Positions 1-7,519 of a stretch of DNA of 38,584 nt are shown here, one piece after another. The stretch comes from Acidobacteriota bacterium. GTDB lineage: Bacteria; Acidobacteriota; Blastocatellia; Pyrinomonadales; Pyrinomonadaceae. The stretch covers positions 1 through 38,584 of the forward strand of contig JAFDVK010000055.1 of NCBI GenBank assembly GCA_018269005.1. The letters run 5' to 3'. Position numbers and translations under genes: made by a program. How positions within the stretch are numbered: position 1 is the first letter of the stretch; each line of letters starts with the position of its first letter. The notes under the pieces are model-generated. The model was not told the origin of the DNA, did not search any database, and saw nothing but the letters and a program-made list of their open reading frames with translations.

Positions 1-108
1 CAATTCACCACTCACAATTCACAATTCACCACTCACAATTCACAATTCACCACTCACAATTCACAATTCACCACTCACAATTCACAATTCACCACTCACA
101 ATTCACAA
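1..108. repeat. Tandem array of a 21-bp A+C-rich unit
   Basis: Five exact copies of a 21-bp unit (1-21, 22-42, 43-63, 64-84, 85-105), followed by the first bases of a sixth. Each unit is built from the submotifs CAATTCA, CCACTCA and CAATTCA. The array begins at the window edge, so its true length is unknown. There are no unique spacers between copies, so it is a minisatellite and not a CRISPR. A related but degenerate stretch (CCACTCACCACTCACC) recurs near 547-570. The function is unknown. Confidence 0.95.
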
Positions 109-441
109 TGTTTGTTCCGTTCCGCCCGCTACGGAACAAGCGGAACAAAACGGAACAAACATCGGCGTTTTTCGAGGCTCGTGTTACAAATTCTGTCACT
201 TTCCGCCATTCCGCCCGAAACCTTGATCCTTGTCCCACTCCAAAAGCGCCTCTGGCCTCCAACGGTTCCGAAATAGGTGATAAGTGAGAAGTCAGAAGTC
301 ATCCTTTACGTTTCAAACAAGATCGTAAACGCAAAGAACGCGAAGGAAAAAGGCCACGAATTCGCGAATCTGATCCGTTTCAACTCTCAATTTCAAAAAA
401 AGAGAATCTGAGATTCGAAATTTGAAATTCGATACTCCGAA

Positions 442-540
442 CCTTTGCGGTCTTTGCGGGGTTTCGCTTGGCGGCCTTTGCGTTTTCAAACCGAGATCGT
501 AAACGCAAAGAACGCTAAGGCACCGCAAAGTTCGCAAAGG
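442..540. repeat. Imperfect inverted repeat of TTTGCG / CGCAAA blocks
   Basis: The left arm (442-482) carries CCTTTGCGGTCTTTGCGG and CCTTTGCG. The right arm (504-540) reads as its near complement, with CGCAAAGAACGC and ACCGCAAAGTTCGCAAAGG. The right arm also shares a 21-bp direct repeat with 321-341. The RNA or single strand could fold into a long irregular hairpin. It resembles dispersed intergenic repeats (REP-like), but no transposase gene is present in the window. Confidence 0.6.
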
Positions 541-666
541 AAGAAGGCCACTCACCACTCACCATTCACATTTTTTCAAAGACCGAACGGCCGGCTCGAC
601 CGTGTTGTCATCATAGCCAAACGCCGCGATCGTTAGAAGCACATTCCGCACAAAATGTATCAAACC

Positions 667-711
667 GCACGATTTGCACGAAATGCACGAAATGCACGAA
701 ATGCACAAAAT
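667..711. repeat. 9-bp tandem repeat, five copies
   Basis: Unit GCACGAAAT: a degenerate copy at 667-675 (GCACGATTT), three exact copies at 676-684, 685-693 and 694-702, and a one-base variant at 703-711 (GCACAAAAT). It ends seven bases from the stop codon of the minus-strand DUF4097 gene, so it lies in that gene's 3' untranslated region. Confidence 0.9.
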
Positions 712-717
712 CGATCG

Positions 718-1482
718 TTATCGACGGAAGAACGAGATGCTGCCTTGTTGGTTGGTAACCGACAGAGTTGCGCTGCCGTCGCCGAACTTTCCGACGACGC
801 GGCGTCCATCGCCGATATAGTTGATGGCACCGCCGCCGAATACGCCGAGCGAGATATTGCGTGTCGTCGGTGCGGTCGCAACGACGCGGAATGAGGAATT
901 GAATGGAATGCGGAGGTTGATCGCACCTCGGGTCGATGCGAACCGATACGTTCCGCCCGCGACGATATCGCCATCGTAAAAGATGTCGCCGGTCACATTC
1001 TCGGCCGAAACGGCACTTGCCCCGATATTCGTCAGAGTGATGTCGCCCTCGGTCGAAATGCGGGCTCGCACGAGGCCGCCGCGAACGTTCGACACGTTCA
1101 AGTTTCCCATACGCGTCTCAATATCGACCATCGTCGTGTAAGGCACACGCACAGTAAAATTCACGCTGCCGATATCGCCGCGATCTTGATTATCTTTGAC
1201 GAGGTTGATGACGATCGTTCCGGAGAGATTCTGCGGGGCGACGTTCGCCGCCGGGGCTTCAAGCGTGGCGACGATCTGGATCTCAGGACGGTTCCAACCC
1301 TCGACCGTGACAGTGCCGCTCTTATTCATCAACTGCAGGCGGACGTTACTTGGCGCCGGATACGTTTTCGAAAACTTCTTCTGCGAGAATGCTGAAACCG
1401 AAAGGACCGCGACCAACGCGGCGAGAACCGTGAATCTGAGAGCTGAAGGAAGATGGCTGGAGAGTTTCTGGCAAAAGGACAT
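718..1482 (-). CDS. Secreted DUF4097-type putative adhesin
   Basis: This is a 254-residue exported protein. The chosen ATG at 1482 gives MSFCQKLSSHL, then a hydrophobic signal stretch (FTVLAALVAVLSVSAFSQ). A GTG at 1506 would overlap the upstream gene and is less likely. The mature part is a run of short beta strands with repeated N-[LI]-x-[VL]-x-N patterns (MGNLNVSNVRGG, TEGDITLTNIGAS, TRGAINLRIP, GSATLSVTNQQGS), the right-handed beta-solenoid pattern of DUF4097. Such proteins often sit beside ECF sigma/anti-sigma pairs, but their biochemical role is unknown. The stop codon of the anti-sigma gene lies four bases upstream of this ATG, so the two are probably co-transcribed and translationally coupled. 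Confidence 0.82.
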   Translation of the reverse strand: MSFCQKLSSHLPSALRFTVLAALVAVLSVSAFSQKKFSKTYPAPSNVRLQLMNKSGTVTVEGWNRPEIQIVATLEAPAANVAPQNLSGTIVINLVKDNQDRGDIGSVNFTVRVPYTTMVDIETRMGNLNVSNVRGGLVRARISTEGDITLTNIGASAVSAENVTGDIFYDGDIVAGGTYRFASTRGAINLRIPFNSSFRVVATAPTTRNISLGVFGGGAINYIGDGRRVVGKFGDGSATLSVTNQQGSISFFRR

Positions 1483-1486
1483 TGTG

Positions 1487-2206
1487 CTAAAGATCCGAGA
1501 AATCACGCAAAAGATTCATTTTATCCGTTAATACGGAATCAAGCATCTCCGCAGAGAGATCGTCCTCCGGATCCTGTTTCAGGATATTCGTATATTGTGC
1601 GACCGATTGATCGATGACGCGCATATTTCGGTCAAATGCCTCGCGCGTTTTTTCGTTCCATTCGGCACGGCGCATCTCGACGCGAGCGTTCCAGTATTCG
1701 ATCGCCTTTTGCTGTTCGGCAAAATGCCGCTCGCGGGCCTGCTGCGGCGTTGAGATCAGGCCGAGCTTCCCAAGGACCTTCTCCATGGTCGTCTCTTCGG
1801 CAGAAGAACGCAGCGGTGAGGCACTCGCCTCGGGCCTTGAGTATGTTCGAATGCCAATGATGGTGAGTAAAGAACTAACGATCGCGATCAGAGCAAAACC
1901 GGCCGCAAGCTGGGGCAGCGAAAATCGCCAGAATCGGCGCGTCGGCGGTTCGGGCTCGACCGGCGGAGGTTTGATCTCGCTCTCGATCACGTTGCTGATG
2001 CGTCGCCAAAGAGCGGGTGAGTTCGGCGGAGTGAGCAGATCCTCGGCGTCTTCGCGGCAAACATCGAATATCGCAGCAAGGTCTTCGCAAACGGCGGAAC
2101 ATTCGAGGCAGACCGCAAGATGCTCGCGAACCCCGTCCGCAAGTGCCGGATCAAGCTCGTCGTCGAGGAACGGGCTGATCGTCGCTCTGCACTCTTCGCA
2201 ATTCAT
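1487..2206 (-). CDS. Zinc-finger anti-sigma factor
   Basis: This 239-residue protein starts MNCEECRATI and carries the ZAS/zf-HC2 signature: C3 and C6 followed by H29-x3-C33-x2-C36. In this family that region folds into a small helical domain that clamps the partner ECF sigma factor. One membrane segment follows at about residues 97-119 (LPQLAAGFALIAIVSSLLTIIG). The remaining ~120 residues would be periplasmic, are charged and helical (ERHFAEQQKAIEYWNARVEM), and could act as a sensor. The gene lies 167 bases downstream of the sigma gene, with an intrinsic terminator between them. That suggests the anti-sigma factor is made at a lower level or from its own promoter. Confidence 0.88.
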   Translation of the reverse strand: MNCEECRATISPFLDDELDPALADGVREHLAVCLECSAVCEDLAAIFDVCREDAEDLLTPPNSPALWRRISNVIESEIKPPPVEPEPPTRRFWRFSLPQLAAGFALIAIVSSLLTIIGIRTYSRPEASASPLRSSAEETTMEKVLGKLGLISTPQQARERHFAEQQKAIEYWNARVEMRRAEWNEKTREAFDRNMRVIDQSVAQYTNILKQDPEDDLSAEMLDSVLTDKMNLLRDFSDL

Positions 2207-2315
2207 TGTCTCTTGCTACCTTTTGCGAGCATTTCGGCCCGCCAACTCTCTAACTTTAGATAGATTAGCCCGACAAGCATTTGGTTGCCTTGCAGAAGGC
2301 CGTAAGACGCAATAA

Positions 2316-2354
2316 AAGGCACGAACAGTGCCAAATTATCGGCGTTCGTGCCTT
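2316..2354 (-). terminator. Intrinsic terminator between sigma and anti-sigma genes
   Basis: Perfect 10-bp arms AAGGCACGAA (2316-2325) and TTCGTGCCTT (2345-2354). Read on the minus strand the hairpin is followed by TTTTATT. It begins 19 bases past the sigma-factor stop codon and lies upstream of the anti-sigma gene. It may work as an attenuator that sets the sigma to anti-sigma ratio. Confidence 0.8.
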
Positions 2355-2373
2355 CCCTTGGGATCTTGCCTCT

Positions 2374-3027
2374 CTAACCCTTTACCTGCACGAGCAGGCC
2401 GCGAAGCTTCAGCCTTGCCTTGTGAAGCTGCGATTTCGATGTTCCGACCGAGATTCCAAGCCTTTTTGCGACCTCTTCGTGCTCAAATCCGTTCACATCG
2501 TGAAGAATGAACACATTTCGGTAACCGTCAGGCAGTTCGGCGATGGCATTCTTTAAGGCAATGCGGTCGATCACCTGCATTTTCCCGGGATTTGCGGTGC
2601 CGAGAACCGCCTGTTCGGGCATTTCGCCGTCATCGCTCGTACGTTCGTTCTTTACGGTTCGCCGTCTGAAGTGCATAAGCACCTGATTGACGGTCATTCT
2701 ATGCAGCCACGTCGAGAAGGCCGAATCTCCCCGAAAACTGCCGATCTTTTTGAAAAGCTGAACAAAAACTTCTTGAGTGAGGTCCTCGGCGTCGGTCTGG
2801 CTGGCCGTCATTCTGAGCGCAAGGCTATATGTACGGCGATGATACCGCGAATAGATCACCTCGAAAGCCTCAAGGCTGCCTTCGGCCGCCATTCTGCACA
2901 GCTCAAGGTCGGGTGCCTCTGCATTTACCTCAATTTCAGCTTGTACGGGAGACCGAAGAACACCGACTCGGGCGTCCTCAAGCCCATGGGCGACATTCGA
3001 ATCGATCGCCAATGTTGCAATATCCAT
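2374..3027 (-). CDS. ECF-type RNA polymerase sigma-70 factor
   Basis: A group-4 (ECF) sigma factor of 217 residues from the ATG at 3027, which has AGGT about ten bases upstream. An upstream start at 3177 would add 50 residues unlike any sigma domain. Region 2 is clear: [22 protein letters not shown], then [17 protein letters not shown] and [20 protein letters not shown], the -10-binding and core-binding segments. Region 4 is the C-terminal helix-turn-helix ([38 protein letters not shown]). The downstream membrane zinc-finger protein is the expected anti-sigma partner, and the DUF4097 protein a likely member of the regulon. A TTGACA at 3138-3133 on this strand has no good -10 partner. Confidence 0.93.
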   Translation of the reverse strand: MDIATLAIDSNVAHGLEDARVGVLRSPVQAEIEVNAEAPDLELCRMAAEGSLEAFEVIYSRYHRRTYSLALRMTASQTDAEDLTQEVFVQLFKKIGSFRGDSAFSTWLHRMTVNQVLMHFRRRTVKNERTSDDGEMPEQAVLGTANPGKMQVIDRIALKNAIAELPDGYRNVFILHDVNGFEHEEVAKRLGISVGTSKSQLHKARLKLRGLLVQVKG

Positions 3028-3425
3028 AGTCGAACCTATTAGATCGCTGCCTGATTGTAATACTTCGTCGTGGGCTATGATGTTCGACCTCCTATGAATA
3101 GTTGCTTCTACTGCCCACATTTTAGTCTTTTTTGTCAAAAATAGTAAAGAAAAAAGTGCCCCGGTTAGCACATCCATTTGATGTGCTAATAAAATCGGAC
3201 ATCTTCATTTGCTGGTAACAGGCACGCACGAATCGCTCCAGCCTTTCAATTTCAGCACACTCATTGGATGTTGTAAAATCGTCTCATTGATCCCCGGCAG
3301 CTCGATCTCGTTGAACAGGACAGTTGTACAAGGAGGTACCGATTCGATTCGTAGGGCAACAAATTGGGCGTGTAGCCGAAGGGACTCGATGAGCGAACTT
3401 AGGCAAAAGCAGATTGCCGATTCGA
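3028..3425. other. Divergent intergenic region with a perfect palindrome
   Basis: This 398-bp region separates the divergent sigma-factor and RhuM genes. Its main feature is the inverted repeat at 3165-3189. A 14-codon frame (3389-3433, starting MSELRQKQIADSNE) precedes and overlaps the RhuM start; it has AAGG about ten bases upstream of its ATG but no recognisable product. I see no RNA gene here. Confidence 0.6.
3165..3189. promoter_or_regulatory. Perfect 10-bp inverted repeat, possible operator
   Basis: TTAGCACATC (3165-3174) and its exact complement GATGTGCTAA (3180-3189) flank a 5-bp centre. It lies between the divergent sigma-factor and RhuM genes, about 140 bp upstream of the sigma start. 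The minus-strand flank includes a CTTTTTTC run, so an intrinsic terminator is an alternative. No gene ends nearby on either strand, which favours an operator-like site. Confidence 0.5.
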
Positions 3426-4442
3426 ATGAATAATACCGAACTGATTATCTATCAAACTGAAGACGGCAGGACGAGGATCGAGGCGCGGCTTGAGGACGAA
3501 ACCGTCTGGTTGACGCTAGACCAGATGTCCGAGCTGTTCCAAAAGTCACGTTCGACAATAAACGAACATATTCTCAACATTTATCAGGATGGCGAACTTT
3601 CCGAAGCCGTGAGTTTGAGAAAAATCGGAATTTCCGATTTTTCTACCAAGCCGACAAACTTTTACAACCTCGATATTATTATCTCGGTCGGCTATCGGGT
3701 CAAAAGTATTCAAGGCACGCGATTTCGACAGTGGGCGACACAGCGTTTGCGTGAATACATTGTAAAGGGTTTCACACTGAACGACGACCGGTTAAAAGAA
3801 TCCGGCGACGGAAGCTATTTTGACGAACTGCTCGAACGGATCCGCGATATCCGCTCGTCTGAAAAGGTCTTTTGGCGAAAGGTGCTCGATATTTATGCAA
3901 CAAGCGTTGATTACGATCCAAGATCTAGCACCTCAGTAGAGTTCTTTAAGAGCGTTCAGAATAAAATGCATTGGGCGGCTCACGGAAATACTGCCGCAGA
4001 GGTTATTTATAAACGCATTGATGCACAGAAGCCGAATCTCGGCCTCACAAACTTCAATGGCAAAAAACCGACAAAGCAAGAAACCGAGATAGCCAAGAAC
4101 TATCTGAACGAAACGGAATTGAACATTCTAAACCGCATAGTAACGGCCTATCTGGAATTTGCCGAACTGCAGGCGATGAACCGCAAGGCGATGTATATGA
4201 AGGACTGGGGCACAAAGCTCGACGATTTTCTGCGAATGGCAGGAAATGAGGTGCTCGACCACTCCGGAACGATCAGCCACGAAACTATGCTGAAGAAAGC
4301 CACCGCCGAATATGAAAAATTCCGTGAGGCTCGAAAAAATGATCTCAGCGAAGGCGAAAAGGATTTTATCAAGCACCTTGAGAGCGCCGAAAGGAAGTTA
4401 AAGCCAAGACTCGCAAAGCCACAGAAGAAGACGCCGAAATAA
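3426..4442 (+). CDS. RhuM-family protein
   Basis: This 338-residue protein belongs to the RhuM family, named after a gene of Salmonella pathogenicity island 3 and common on bacterial accessory islands. Family hallmarks are LEDETVWLTLDQMSELFQKS near residues 23-42, STINEHILNIYQDGEL, FYNLDIIISVGYRVKS and GTRFRQWATQRLREYIVKGF. The first ~110 residues look like a KilA-N/Bro-N-type DNA-binding domain. The usual KESL...TADGK linker is replaced by SLRKIGISDFSTKPTN. The C-terminal half is helical and basic. The ATG at 3426 was chosen over a TTG at 3414; neither has a Shine-Dalgarno sequence, and the ATG overlaps the end of a 14-codon upstream frame. The A+T-richer codon use and isolated position suggest horizontal acquisition. 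The molecular function is not established. Confidence 0.85.
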   Translation: MNNTELIIYQTEDGRTRIEARLEDETVWLTLDQMSELFQKSRSTINEHILNIYQDGELSEAVSLRKIGISDFSTKPTNFYNLDIIISVGYRVKSIQGTRFRQWATQRLREYIVKGFTLNDDRLKESGDGSYFDELLERIRDIRSSEKVFWRKVLDIYATSVDYDPRSSTSVEFFKSVQNKMHWAAHGNTAAEVIYKRIDAQKPNLGLTNFNGKKPTKQETEIAKNYLNETELNILNRIVTAYLEFAELQAMNRKAMYMKDWGTKLDDFLRMAGNEVLDHSGTISHETMLKKATAEYEKFREARKNDLSEGEKDFIKHLESAERKLKPRLAKPQKKTPK

Positions 4443-4538
4443 GATCTTTTCACGCACCGCTGGTCAACACCATTTTCCACTTCTTGCGGATACGGCGTAT
4501 AATCAAGGCATTCGCGTGTTTGGCGCGGTGTTGTATCT

Positions 4539-5930
4539 ATGCTGAAATTTCACAATTCTTTGACGAGCAAGATCGAGGAATTTGTGCCGATCGGCGGCGA
4601 AGTAAAGATGTACACGTGCGGGCCGACGGTTTGGAATTTTGCGCATATCGGCAACTTTCGCACCTTCATTTTCGGCGATGTTCTTCGCCGTTATCTGAAA
4701 TACAAGGGCTACGAAGTTCGGCAGGTGATGAACTTGACGGACGTCAACGACCGCACGATCGCCGAAGCCGAACGGCAAGGCATCACGCTCGACGAACTCA
4801 CGCGGCATTTCGTCGATATCTTTTGGGAAGACATCGACGCTCTTAACTGCGAACGGCCTGAATACACGCCGCGGGCGACAGAGCATATACCGCAGATAAT
4901 TCGGCTGATCGAAAAGCTGATCGCGAACGGCCATGCGTATGAGTCGAACGGCTCTGTCTATTATCGGATCGCTTCGTTCCCCGAATACGGCAAGCTCTCG
5001 CGGCTCACCGTAGGTTCGATCTTCGACTGCGAAAGGATGGACGCCGACCGTTACAGGAAAGTGAACGCGTGCGATTTCGTGCTCTGGAAAGCCGTACGCG
5101 AGGACGAACCTGTCGGCTGGGATGCTCCATTCGGGCGTGGGCGGCCGGGTTGGCACATCGAATGTTCCGCGATGGCTATGGAATTTCTCGGCGAGACCTT
5201 CGACATACACGTCGGCGGCGTCGACCTGAAATTCCCGCATCATGAAAATGAGATCGCACAGTCGGAAGGTGCAACGGGCAAGCCATTCGCCAAGTATTGG
5301 CTCCACGGCGAAGCTCTGAACGTCAACGATGAACGGATGTCAAAGACATCGAACAACGTGCTCACGCTTCGCGATATCACGAAGCTTGACGTGAGTCCGC
5401 TCGCGGTCCGTTATCTCCTGCTCTCTGTTCCCTTCGACAAGCCGCTGAATTTCACACACGAGAATCTGCACGGAGCTCAGGCGACCGTAACGCGTCTGCA
5501 CGACTTTTTCAGACGTCTCCGGGATGAGCATCTTGCCGAGGGCGAAACGCCGGATTTTCACACGACGGTCGATACCTTCACGTCAGAGTTCGAAGCGGCA
5601 ATGGACAATAATTTGAATACCGCTGCTGCCCTCGCCGCCCTCCATTCGCTGATCCGTGAGGTCAATATATCGCTGTCCAACAACGCTTTTCGTAGCGAAG
5701 ATCGCCGCGAAGTGTTCAAGGCACTTGAAGGCTTCGACGCTGTTCTTGGAATATTTTGTCGAGCTGAAAAGGAATGGCTGCCGGCCGACATCGCCGCACT
5801 TATCAAGCAGCGGAACGATGCCCGAAGATCTCGGGATTTTGGCCGTTCGGACGAGATCCGTGACCTGCTTTGCGACCGCGGATTCGTCCTCGAAGATACA
5901 CCTTTCGGCGTACGCTGGAAACGCAAATAA
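4539..5930 (+). CDS. cysS: Cysteine--tRNA ligase
   Basis: This 463-residue class I aminoacyl-tRNA synthetase charges tRNA-Cys in the cytoplasm. [18 protein letters not shown] holds the zinc-ligand Cys27 and the HIGH-type motif (HIGN, 36-39). Further zinc-site residues are in [10 protein letters not shown] (Cys209) and FPHHENE (His234). The KMSKS motif is divergent, ERMSKTSNN at about 265-273, so the first Lys is Arg. A DALR-type helical domain follows, ending [19 protein letters not shown], typical of CysS. The length is normal for the family. Its stop codon is separated by only two bases from that of the convergent argH-like gene. Confidence 0.97.
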   Translation: MLKFHNSLTSKIEEFVPIGGEVKMYTCGPTVWNFAHIGNFRTFIFGDVLRRYLKYKGYEVRQVMNLTDVNDRTIAEAERQGITLDELTRHFVDIFWEDIDALNCERPEYTPRATEHIPQIIRLIEKLIANGHAYESNGSVYYRIASFPEYGKLSRLTVGSIFDCERMDADRYRKVNACDFVLWKAVREDEPVGWDAPFGRGRPGWHIECSAMAMEFLGETFDIHVGGVDLKFPHHENEIAQSEGATGKPFAKYWLHGEALNVNDERMSKTSNNVLTLRDITKLDVSPLAVRYLLLSVPFDKPLNFTHENLHGAQATVTRLHDFFRRLRDEHLAEGETPDFHTTVDTFTSEFEAAMDNNLNTAAALAALHSLIREVNISLSNNAFRSEDRREVFKALEGFDAVLGIFCRAEKEWLPADIAALIKQRNDARRSRDFGRSDEIRDLLCDRGFVLEDTPFGVRWKRK

Positions 5931-5932
5931 AC

Positions 5933-7420
5933 TCAAGCCGAAATAACGGACGCGACCTTCGCCTGTAAGGTCGAAGCGGCCGCCGCAAGATGCTGCGTTT
6001 TAGCGTCAAACCATTTTTGATCTGCAGACTCTTTCTCTTTCTCGACAGCAAGAGCTCGCCTCGTTTCTTCCGGAGCGGTCCCGCCGTAGATCGTTCGGAT
6101 CGCAACAAAATTCTCCGCTGAAAGCGCCGCGGTTATCTCGTCGGCAGACATCGAAAGCTCGCGGCCAAGAACTTCACGGGCGGCATTTTGCACGATTTCG
6201 GGCGAGAGTTCATGCTTGTCCACTTCGAGTGCCGCTTTAACCGCCGTCCCGACGATCTTATGCGAGATGTGGAATGAAAGGCCTTCGTGCCGAACGATCG
6301 AATCGGCCAACTCGGTTACCGTGATGAAGTTGGCTTCGGCCCGGTGCCGCAAGGTGTCGGTCTTGAACGCCGCGGCCTTCAGGCTGTTCGCGAGGAGCGA
6401 AACCGCTCGTGTTGCATCTCGGACAGCACTCGCGACCAGCGGTTGGATGTCGTCTTCAGAATCATTGATGTCGCCGAAAGGAGTGTTATGAACTGCGGTG
6501 AGCACGCCAAGCGCCTGGCCGAGACCTTTGCTCGCGATGGCTCGAACGTGTTCGATCGCGACGGGATTTCGCTTCTGCGGCATTATCGATGAGCCTTGAA
6601 CATAACCGTCTGACAGCACGATCACGTCAAATTCCTGCATCGCCATCAGCAGGAATTCCTGTGCGAACTTTCCGACGTTCACGAGCAGAGCGCTTACTGC
6701 GCCGAGCAGCTCGGTGAAATAGTCGATCGAAGCGATCGAAGCATATGAATTTACGGTCGGAGCTGAAAAGCCGAGCAGATCCGCCGTACGTTCGCGGCTG
6801 ATCGGAAAGCCGGTCGTCGTGATCGCACACGCCCCGAGCGGACTGTAGTTCATATTCTCGAACGCGCTCTGCAGCCTTCGAATATCGCGGCCTAGATTCT
6901 CGGCGATCGCAAGCAGGAAATGCGCGAGCGTCGATGGCTGGGCTGGCTGCGTATGCGTATAAGCCGGAATGAGCGTCTCGTGATGCTGTGCTGCGAGAGC
7001 AAGCATCACTCCGCGAAGCGTCATCGTTTCATTGAGAAGTTTTAGCGCGACCTTTCGCAGATGCAGGCGATAGATCGTAACGTCGATGTCGTTGCGGCTG
7101 CGGGCGGTGTGGAGCTTGCCGGCAACCTCTTTGTCTTCACAATTTGCCTTGATCTCCCGCTGGAGCAGGAAAAAAAGATCTTCGTAGGAGCCGTCATATT
7201 TTGCCGCACGGATCGCGTCGAGGTCGAGCTTACTGAGAGCCGTGAGCAGCATTTTCAGTTCAGCTTCCGAGATGATCTCCTGCTCGGCGAGCATGATCGC
7301 GTGTGCATGATCGACGTCGATCAGTGCTTCGAGAAAGTAACTCTTGGCGTCCTCAAAACAATCGGCCAGCACGTTCTCGGTATAGCTTGGCGCAGGAAAT
7401 TTCTCTTTTTCAGCTGACAC
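5933..7420 (-). CDS. argH: Argininosuccinate lyase family protein
   Basis: This 495-residue member of the fumarase/aspartase superfamily is predicted to split argininosuccinate into arginine and fumarate. Conserved segments are KLHTARSRNDIDVTIYRLHL, AYTHTQPAQPSTLAHFLLA, the catalytic-serine signature GSSIMPQKRNPVAIEHVR, and NTPFGDINDSEDDIQP. The start is GTG at 7420, with GGGGAG about ten bases upstream. The usual N-terminal LWGGRF motif is absent; the protein begins MSAEKEKFPAPSYTENVLAD and reaches the family pattern at about residue 35 (IDVDHAHAIMLAEQEI). It therefore belongs to a divergent branch. No other arginine genes are nearby, so a side role or a related lyase substrate is possible. 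Confidence 0.78.
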   Translation of the reverse strand: MSAEKEKFPAPSYTENVLADCFEDAKSYFLEALIDVDHAHAIMLAEQEIISEAELKMLLTALSKLDLDAIRAAKYDGSYEDLFFLLQREIKANCEDKEVAGKLHTARSRNDIDVTIYRLHLRKVALKLLNETMTLRGVMLALAAQHHETLIPAYTHTQPAQPSTLAHFLLAIAENLGRDIRRLQSAFENMNYSPLGACAITTTGFPISRERTADLLGFSAPTVNSYASIASIDYFTELLGAVSALLVNVGKFAQEFLLMAMQEFDVIVLSDGYVQGSSIMPQKRNPVAIEHVRAIASKGLGQALGVLTAVHNTPFGDINDSEDDIQPLVASAVRDATRAVSLLANSLKAAAFKTDTLRHRAEANFITVTELADSIVRHEGLSFHISHKIVGTAVKAALEVDKHELSPEIVQNAAREVLGRELSMSADEITAALSAENFVAIRTIYGGTAPEETRRALAVEKEKESADQKWFDAKTQHLAAAASTLQAKVASVISA

Positions 7421-7519
7421 TTTCTAGATCTCCCCGGTTCAATAAAGCAATGGGCACCGTCCAACTCGATGCAAGCTCGTGCCGAGCGATGCCCTCAATT
7501 ATAGAAGTTCCAGTCGAAA

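Larger units (their letters stand above)
109..717. other. Gene-free, repeat-rich intergenic region
   Basis: I see no convincing coding region here; the short open frames have no ribosome binding site and no recognisable protein. It contains a perfect 11-bp inverted repeat (TTTGTTCCGTT at 111-121, AACGGAACAAA at 149-159). It also has a 21-bp direct repeat (321-341 and 495-515, core AAACGCAAAGAACGC), an imperfect inverted repeat of TTTGCG-type blocks (442-482 against 504-540), and a 9-bp tandem repeat next to the downstream gene. It lies beyond the 3' end of the minus-strand DUF4097 gene. Confidence 0.8.

Noticed and set aside
1..108. Possible CRISPR array
   Set aside because: The 21-bp units follow each other directly with no unique spacers, and no cas gene is present.
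445..636. 63-codon frame in the repeat region
   Set aside because: It is made largely of translated TTTGCG/CGCAAA repeat sequence, with no start signals.
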